Origin: DASZOC01 sp035550975
GTDB lineage: Bacteria; Actinomycetota; CADDZG01; WHSQ01
Direction: 5' to 3'
Length of the DNA stretch: 18,505 nucleotides
Assembly: GCA_035550975.1 (NCBI GenBank)
Contig: DASZOC010000028.1
Location: 1 to 18,505, forward strand
Numbering within the stretch: the stretch's first letter is position 1; each line of letters begins with the position of its first letter. The notes beneath the pieces are model-generated. The model worked only from the letters and a program-made list of their open reading frames with translations. It did not search any database and was not told the origin of the DNA. Position numbers and translations under genes: made by a program. Positions 14,196-18,505 of the stretch are shown one piece after another.

Positions 14196-14215
14196 ACTTG
14201 ACCGGGCGGTCAAGT
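14196..14215 (+). promoter_or_regulatory. 20-bp palindromic operator, probably for a TetR-family repressor
   Basis: The sequence ACTTGACCG-GG-CGGTCAAGT has 9-bp arms that match perfectly around a 2-base centre. It lies right after the -10 box and ends 20 bases before the first start codon, so a bound protein would block initiation or early elongation. TTGACC/GGTCAA-type palindromes are usual for TetR-family regulators of acyl-CoA metabolism. The regulator itself is not in this window. The identity of the protein family is inferred. Confidence 0.65.
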
Positions 14216-14235
14216 ACCGTCAACCGGAGTCATGG

Positions 14236-15327
14236 ATGCCCTTCGACCTTCAGCCGACCGACGAGCAGAAGGCCCTCAGAAACACGCTGCACGACTTCGC
14301 CGCGGAGGTGCTTCGTGCCGCCGCGCGCTCCTGCGAAGAGGCAGGAAGGACGTCGCCCGAGATCGTCCGGCAGGCCCACGAGATCGGCGTCACCGCTCCT
14401 CTCGCCGAGGAGTTCGGCGGTGGCGGCGTATTCGACGCGGTCACACATTGCATGGTCGCCGAAGAGCTCGCGTGGGGCGACCCGGGGATCGCCTACCACC
14501 TGGTCGGGTCGGGGGCCGCGGCGATGGTGCTCGGCCTCGCCGGGTCGGCGTCGCAGAAACAGGCGTACTTGGCCGGGTTCGCCGACGCAGAGCCCGCCGC
14601 GAGCTACGTTGCCATCGGCGAGAAGGTCGCCGCGGCCGACCTCGAGGCGCTCGAGACGGCCGTCGACGGGGACAAGGTCTCGGGGACGAAGTACGGGGTC
14701 CTGGACGCGCCGGCTGCCTTCGTCGGGGTAGTCGTCGGACGATCCGACGACGGCATCGCCGCGGTCGTGGTCGACGGCTCGACAGATGTCGACATCGTCA
14801 AACGAGAGGACAAGCTCGGGCTGGAAGCCGCGCCGACGTCAGTCGTCCGGTTCGACGTCGCAGCCGACGCGATCCCGTCCGGCCGCGAGCTCACTCAGGC
14901 GATCCTCCGAACGAAGCTGTTGACCGGTGCGGTGGCTCTCGGTTGCGCGCGTGCGGCTCTCGAGTACGCGTCGCGATACGCGACCGAGCGTGAGGCGTTC
15001 GGCAAACCGATCGGAGCGTTCCAGGCGATCTCGTTCAAGATCGCCGACATGGCGATCGCGGTCGATGCCGCACGGTTGTCGGTGTGGCGAGCGGCGTGGA
15101 AGCTCGACCGCGGCGAGGCGACGCTTGCCGATGTCGCCGAGGCGAACGGAACGGCGCTGGCGGCAGCGATCAGATGCGGAGACGACGGCGTGCAGGTCCT
15201 GGGAGGGCACGGGTACATCCGCGACCACCCGGTGGAGAAGTGGTTCCGCGATGCGGTGACGCTGTCGGTGTTCGACGCACCCGACGTCGTCGGCGACATG
15301 ACGGTGGCCCGGAGCGTGACCGCGTGA
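14236..15327 (+). CDS. acyl-CoA dehydrogenase-like subunit lacking the usual catalytic Glu (heteromer alpha/beta partner 1)
   Basis: ATG 14236 follows the ribosome site CCGGAG (14224-14229) and gives 363 aa. The N-terminal helical domain is clear (MPFDLQPTDEQKALRNTLHDFA). The C-terminal half keeps the FAD-contact motif REAFGKPIGAFQ (252-263) and QVLGGHGYIRDHPVEKWFRD (320-339). The catalytic segment that normally reads YEGTSQIQR is here VFDAPDVVGD (345-354), with Asp347 at the Glu position and the G-T lost. The middle domain also lacks the T-E-P-x-A-G-S-D motif. The stop overlaps the next dehydrogenase's GTG by four bases. Such degenerate subunits are known as halves of heterotetramers such as mycobacterial ChsE1-ChsE2. 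It is probably inactive alone. A long upstream extension to 14119 crosses the operator and is rejected. Confidence 0.85.
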   Translation: MPFDLQPTDEQKALRNTLHDFAAEVLRAAARSCEEAGRTSPEIVRQAHEIGVTAPLAEEFGGGGVFDAVTHCMVAEELAWGDPGIAYHLVGSGAAAMVLGLAGSASQKQAYLAGFADAEPAASYVAIGEKVAAADLEALETAVDGDKVSGTKYGVLDAPAAFVGVVVGRSDDGIAAVVVDGSTDVDIVKREDKLGLEAAPTSVVRFDVAADAIPSGRELTQAILRTKLLTGAVALGCARAALEYASRYATEREAFGKPIGAFQAISFKIADMAIAVDAARLSVWRAAWKLDRGEATLADVAEANGTALAAAIRCGDDGVQVLGGHGYIRDHPVEKWFRDAVTLSVFDAPDVVGDMTVARSVTA

Positions 15328-16514
15328 TCGACTTCGAACCACATCCGACCATCGCCAGCGTGCGCGACTTCGTGCACGCTTTCGCCGAGTCGCAGCTGCG
15401 ACCGCTGGCGCGCGAGGCGGACGAGAAGGGCGTCCTTCCTCTCGAGACGATCAAGCAGCTCGCGCAGTTCGTCGGCAACCGTGCCTCCGTCATGCCGCAA
15501 GAGACCACGGATGGCCCCACGGACTCGATCGGCAGCATGATGGCCGTCGTCGGGTCGGAGGAGCTGGCGTGGGGGGACCCCGCGGTGCTGCTGAACATCC
15601 CCGGCCCCGGGCTTGCAGCCCCTTCGATCATCGCGGCCGGGACACCCGAGCAGAAGAAACGCTTCCTCGACGACATCTTCAACGTCGACTCCGACGAGCC
15701 CCGCTTCGGCGCACTCGCGGTGACCGAGCCACAGGCGGGCTCCGACGTGAGCAACGTGCAGACGACTGCCGTACGCGATGGAGACGAATGGATCCTGAAC
15801 GGGTCGAAGATCTACTGCACGAACGGTGCTCGGGCCGAGATCGTGGTCGTCAACGCCACGGTGGACAAGGCGTCGGGCCGTCAGGGGCAGAAGTTCTTCG
15901 TGATCGAGAAAGGCACGCCCGGCTTCAAGATCGGGAAGATCGAGAAGAAGATGGGGCTGACGGCGTCCGAGACCGCCGAGTTCACGCTGGAGGACTGCCG
16001 AGTGTCGATGGATCACCTTCTCGGCGGCGAGGCTGCGCTCGAGCCGAAGGGGTCCGGATTCAAGGGGACGATGAAGGCGTTCGACTCGTCGCGCCCGTCG
16101 GTCGCGGCCATGGCGCTCGGTATAGGCAGAGCGGCCTACGAGTACGCGCGCGACTGGGCGGCGGCGCAGCTGCCGATGAGCGCCGCGTTCCCGCGGCGTG
16201 CAAGCATCGAGCAGAAGCTCGGGACCATGAAGCGCGAGCTCGGCGCCGCGCGTGGACTGATCTGGCAGGCGGCGTGGATGGCCGACAACAAGATCCCGAA
16301 CTCGAAGGAAGCTTCGATGTCGAAGGCGTACGCGCCTCAGGCGGCGCTGAACGCGTGCGTCGGAGCGATCCAGATCATGGGGCCGGAGGGTTACTCGAAG
16401 GAGCACCTGGTCGAGAAATGGTTCCGCGACATCAAGGTCTACGACATCTTCGAGGGGACTGGGCAGATCCAGAGGGTCATCATCAGCCGCAGCATCCTTG
16501 GGCGACTAGATTAG
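15324..16514 (+). CDS. acyl-CoA dehydrogenase, catalytic subunit (heteromer partner 2)
   Basis: GTG 15324 overlaps the previous stop (GTGA) and gives 396 aa of normal family length. It has LAVTEPQAGSD (131-141), which contacts FAD and substrate, and ILNGSKIYCTNG (157-168). The catalytic Glu377 is in YDIFEGTGQIQR (373-384), equivalent to Glu376 of medium-chain acyl-CoA dehydrogenase. The usual R-x-x-F-G-x-x-I-x-x-F-Q motif is replaced by LPMSAAFPRRASIEQKLG (283-300). So one half of the FAD site is altered exactly where partner 1 is intact. It should oxidise an acyl-CoA to the 2-enoyl-CoA, passing electrons to electron-transfer flavoprotein. A homomeric enzyme is not excluded. Confidence 0.9.
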   Translation: MIDFEPHPTIASVRDFVHAFAESQLRPLAREADEKGVLPLETIKQLAQFVGNRASVMPQETTDGPTDSIGSMMAVVGSEELAWGDPAVLLNIPGPGLAAPSIIAAGTPEQKKRFLDDIFNVDSDEPRFGALAVTEPQAGSDVSNVQTTAVRDGDEWILNGSKIYCTNGARAEIVVVNATVDKASGRQGQKFFVIEKGTPGFKIGKIEKKMGLTASETAEFTLEDCRVSMDHLLGGEAALEPKGSGFKGTMKAFDSSRPSVAAMALGIGRAAYEYARDWAAAQLPMSAAFPRRASIEQKLGTMKRELGAARGLIWQAAWMADNKIPNSKEASMSKAYAPQAALNACVGAIQIMGPEGYSKEHLVEKWFRDIKVYDIFEGTGQIQRVIISRSILGRLD

Positions 16515-16538
16515 GAACGATCGACAGGAGGACATGAG

Positions 16539-17465
16539 ATGCCGTCGTTGGATGGAAAAGTAGCGATCGTCACCGGAGCCGGCCGCGGGATCGGGCGCGA
16601 GCATTCGCTCGCCCTCGCGAAGGCAGGTGCGAAGGTGGTCGTGAACGACCTCGGAGGCTCGACCGCCGGCGAGGGATCGGACACGACGCCCGCGCAGTCG
16701 GTCGCCGACGAGATCAAGGCTCTTGGGGGAGAGGCGACGGCGAACTACGACAACGTTGCCGACTTTCAGGGGGCCGCGAACATGGTCAAGCAGGCGATCG
16801 GGGACTTCGGTCGTCTCGACATCCTCGTCAACAACGCGGGGATCCTGCGGGACCGGATGCTCGTGTCGATGACCGAGGAAGAGTGGGATGTCGTGATCGC
16901 CGTGCACCTGAAGGGTCACTTCGCACCGACCCACCACGCCGCCACCTACTGGCGCGAGCAGTCGAAGGCGGGCAACCAGATCAACGGGCGCGTCATCAAC
17001 ACGTCGAGCCCATCCGGGGTCTTCGGTAACGTCGGACAGACCAACTACGGCTCCGCGAAGGCGGGCATCGCGGCCTTCACTCTGATCGCGGCGCAGGAAC
17101 TGGGGCGCTACGGCGTCACCGTGAACTGCCTCGCTCCCAATGCGCGTACGAGGATGACCGAGGACATCTTCGGCGGCATGCCTCAACCCAAGGAAGGTGA
17201 ATACGACCCGCTCGACCCCGCCAACATCTCGCCGGTCGTGGTTGCTCTCTGTGCGGATGGCGCGCAGAACATCACGGGTCAGTGCTTCTTCATCTACGGC
17301 GGCGTGGTCAACGTGCTGAAGCCGTGGGATGTCGGTACCACTATCAAGAAGGACAACTACTGGGACCCCGACGAGCTGTTGGCCGAGCTGAACAAGGCGT
17401 TCCCGAACGGGATCGCGCCGGAGGGCATGATGGCGATGCTCGGCAAGGCATCCGGTCAGGCGTGA
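16539..17465 (+). CDS. short-chain dehydrogenase, probably (3R)-hydroxyacyl-CoA dehydrogenase
   Basis: ATG 16539 lies eight bases after AGGAG. The 308-aa Rossmann-fold protein has TGAGRGIG (12-19) for the nucleotide, Asp37 at the end of the second strand (favouring NAD), NNAG (98-101), and the active-site Ser around 156-157, Tyr170 and Lys174 (NYGSAKAG). It is about 50 residues longer than a plain SDR. The insert near 40-50 and the C-terminal tail resemble the dehydrogenase part of peroxisomal multifunctional enzyme 2 and its actinobacterial relatives. These act on (3R)-hydroxyacyl-CoA, which is the product of MaoC-type hydratases. Two such genes follow directly, which supports the call. Another 3-oxoacyl or hydroxysteroid substrate is possible. 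Confidence 0.85.
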   Translation: MPSLDGKVAIVTGAGRGIGREHSLALAKAGAKVVVNDLGGSTAGEGSDTTPAQSVADEIKALGGEATANYDNVADFQGAANMVKQAIGDFGRLDILVNNAGILRDRMLVSMTEEEWDVVIAVHLKGHFAPTHHAATYWREQSKAGNQINGRVINTSSPSGVFGNVGQTNYGSAKAGIAAFTLIAAQELGRYGVTVNCLAPNARTRMTEDIFGGMPQPKEGEYDPLDPANISPVVVALCADGAQNITGQCFFIYGGVVNVLKPWDVGTTIKKDNYWDPDELLAELNKAFPNGIAPEGMMAMLGKASGQA

Positions 17466-17917
17466 TGGCGGAAACATCCATCACCTTCGAGCTCCCGGTG
17501 ACGCCCGAGAAGGTCGCGGACTTCGCGCTGGCCGTGGGGGAGGACAACCCGATCTTCTTCGACGAAGAAGCGGCGCGGCAGCACGGTTTTCCCGGCCCTC
17601 TCGCTCCGCCGACGTTCACCGTGACGCAGATATTCCAGGTGCCGCGGGAGGAACGTGAACGCAGCCTGGGCGCGAATCTCGACTACGCGCGCGTGCTACA
17701 CGGCGAGCAGGAGTTCGTATACGAGCGGCTTCCCGTCGCCGGCGAAACCCTGCAGGGCACGATGCGCATAGCCAACGATTTCGTCAAGGAGGGCAAACGC
17801 GGAGGCAGCATGCGCTTCGTGACCTACGAATCCACGTTCACCGATGCCGAGGGCGCCCTCGTGCTGACCGCCAACTACACATTGATCGAGACGTCGAAGG
17901 ATGCTGATGCCCGATGA
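17465..17917 (+). CDS. MaoC-like hydratase subunit without catalytic His (HadA/HadC-like)
   Basis: ATG 17465 shares its first base with the stop of the dehydrogenase (TGATG). The product is 150 aa, a single hot-dog domain of the MaoC N-terminal type. At the site where (R)-specific hydratases have G-D-x-N-P-I-H it reads GEDNPIFFD (25-33), so the catalytic His is Phe31. The region PGPLAPPTFTVTQIF (43-57) forms the central-helix entry. Family members of this kind (mycobacterial HadA and HadC, or ChsH partners) do not act alone but shape the acyl pocket of a catalytic partner. The next gene, overlapping by four bases, is that partner. Confidence 0.85.
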   Translation: MAETSITFELPVTPEKVADFALAVGEDNPIFFDEEAARQHGFPGPLAPPTFTVTQIFQVPREERERSLGANLDYARVLHGEQEFVYERLPVAGETLQGTMRIANDFVKEGKRGGSMRFVTYESTFTDAEGALVLTANYTLIETSKDADAR

Positions 17918-18366
17918 CGGAGCCCGCTGAGATCACATTGGACGCGATCACTCCGGGGATGGACCTGGGCGAGGTCGTCTACGGCCCTGTCGAGGGGGAG
18001 GACTTCGTCCGCTACGCGGAAGCATCCGGTGACGACAACCCGATCCACCAGGACGAGGAGTACGCCCGCCGCTCGGGTGCGCCGACGGTCTTCGCGATGG
18101 GGATGCTGAACGCCGGCTACCTTGCGCACGCGGTCTCGGACTGGTTCGGCGGCCCCCACAACCTACGCCGGTTCAAGGTCCGCTTCACGAACCGCGTATG
18201 GCCGGGAGACGAGGTCGTCTGCACCGGGAAGGTCGTCGCGATCGAGGATGGCGTCGTCAAGACGACGCTGGAGGCGCGCCGCAGGGGCAAGGGCCCCGAG
18301 GCGCTCGGTCTGGACGAGGAGCAAACCGCGATCATCGGCGAAGCAGACATCCTGTTGACGAGCTAG
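17914..18366 (+). CDS. MaoC-like (R)-specific enoyl-CoA hydratase, catalytic subunit (HadB-like)
   Basis: ATG 17914 overlaps the preceding stop (ATGA) and gives 150 aa. The hydratase-2 motif is intact: YAEASGDDNPIHQDEEYA (34-51), with Asp40 and His45 as the expected catalytic pair. A central-helix segment, APTVFAMGMLNAGYLAHAV (56-74), follows. It probably adds water to a trans-2-enoyl-CoA to give the (3R)-hydroxyacyl-CoA. It should form a heterodimer with the His-less protein encoded just upstream. Mycobacterial HadAB and ChsH1-ChsH2 are precedents for such splitting. It could instead act as a dehydratase in synthesis; the neighbouring acyl-CoA dehydrogenases favour breakdown. Confidence 0.9.
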   Translation: MTEPAEITLDAITPGMDLGEVVYGPVEGEDFVRYAEASGDDNPIHQDEEYARRSGAPTVFAMGMLNAGYLAHAVSDWFGGPHNLRRFKVRFTNRVWPGDEVVCTGKVVAIEDGVVKTTLEARRRGKGPEALGLDEEQTAIIGEADILLTS

Positions 18367-18378
18367 GAGGCTGAGGAC

Positions 18379-18505
18379 GTGCCACTGAATGCGCAGATCG
18401 TGGGCAAGGAATACGAGAAATCGATCTTCGAGGTGACCGCGGACGCGATCGAGAGGTATGCACGGGCAACGAACGACCTCAACGAGCGCTATCTGTCGGG
18501 GGGCG
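18379..18505 (+). CDS. third MaoC-like subunit, N-terminal fragment cut by window end
   Basis: GTG 18379 follows AGGAGG (18365-18370) by eight bases and stays open for 42 codons to the window end. The fragment (PLNAQIVGKEYEKSIFEVTA, then IERYARATNDLNERYL) matches the start of the MaoC N-terminal (FAS1-DH-like) domain. The position of the G-D-x-N-P-x-H motif reads TNDLNERYL, without the catalytic His in the visible part. It may be an alternative non-catalytic partner for the HadB-like subunit, as HadC is to HadA in mycobacteria. It could also be the first domain of a longer protein with an added DUF35-type or second hot-dog domain; the window ends too soon to tell. Confidence 0.75.
   Translation, partial: MPLNAQIVGKEYEKSIFEVTADAIERYARATNDLNERYLSGG

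Noticed and set aside
14895..16406. 503-codon minus-strand frame opposite the two acyl-CoA dehydrogenases
   Set aside because: It spans two real genes on the other strand, is rich in Arg and His, and has no recognisable domain.
1..18505. CRISPR arrays, tRNA genes, insertion sequences, prophage or conjugation genes
   Set aside because: None was seen on reading: no regular spacer repeats, no cloverleaf with a T-loop signature, and no transposase or integrase motifs.

Overview
The window looks like chromosome from a GC-rich actinobacterium (Actinomycetota), probably an environmental lineage. The support is GC-rich third codon positions, iscS-mnmA-ligA in one orientation (an arrangement also known from Mycobacterium), a pair of PPA1498-type secreted metallophosphoesterases, candidate leaderless starts (a -10 box six bases before the start codon), and a beta-oxidation operon with actinobacterial heteromeric-subunit architecture. 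Every recognised protein gene lies on the + strand. I cannot name genus or species.

Region 1 (1-5186) is accessory. It opens with five tandem genes for exported TolB/PD40-type beta-propellers, the first cut by the window edge. Each gene overlaps the next by four bases (ATGA), so they should be one translationally coupled operon. Behind it come a single-domain LuxR-type regulator (76 aa), a small exported Ig-like protein (155 aa), a strong terminator, and a 72-aa membrane-anchored protein with a thrombospondin-3-like calcium motif. A two-part element, TAAACCT-N15-(G/C)CTGT(A/G)TGT, occurs three times here with identical spacing, ahead of the three small genes. It is probably a shared promoter or operator.

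Region 2 (5185-13779) is mostly housekeeping. Cysteine desulfurase (IscS) and tRNA 2-thiouridylase (MnmA) overlap by four bases and should work together in 2-thiouridine formation at tRNA position 34. Two exported metallophosphoesterase paralogues follow, and then NAD-dependent DNA ligase (LigA).

Region 3 (13780-14235) has no convincing protein gene. It holds a minus-strand terminator, a segment with several helices, a minus-strand 17-base Shine-Dalgarno-like sequence able to pair with the whole 3' tail of 16S rRNA, a plus-strand terminator, and then a -10 box and a near-perfect 20-bp palindrome that probably control region 4. A minus-strand small RNA or leader gene is the best reading.

Region 4 (14236-18505) is a beta-oxidation-type operon: two dissimilar acyl-CoA dehydrogenase subunits, a short-chain dehydrogenase, and two MaoC-fold hydratase subunits plus the start of a third. 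The dehydrogenases have lost complementary motifs, and of the two complete MaoC proteins one lacks the catalytic histidine while the other keeps it. Both enzymes are therefore predicted to be heteromers, as in mycobacterial steroid side-chain and mycolate pathways. The substrate cannot be read from the sequence.
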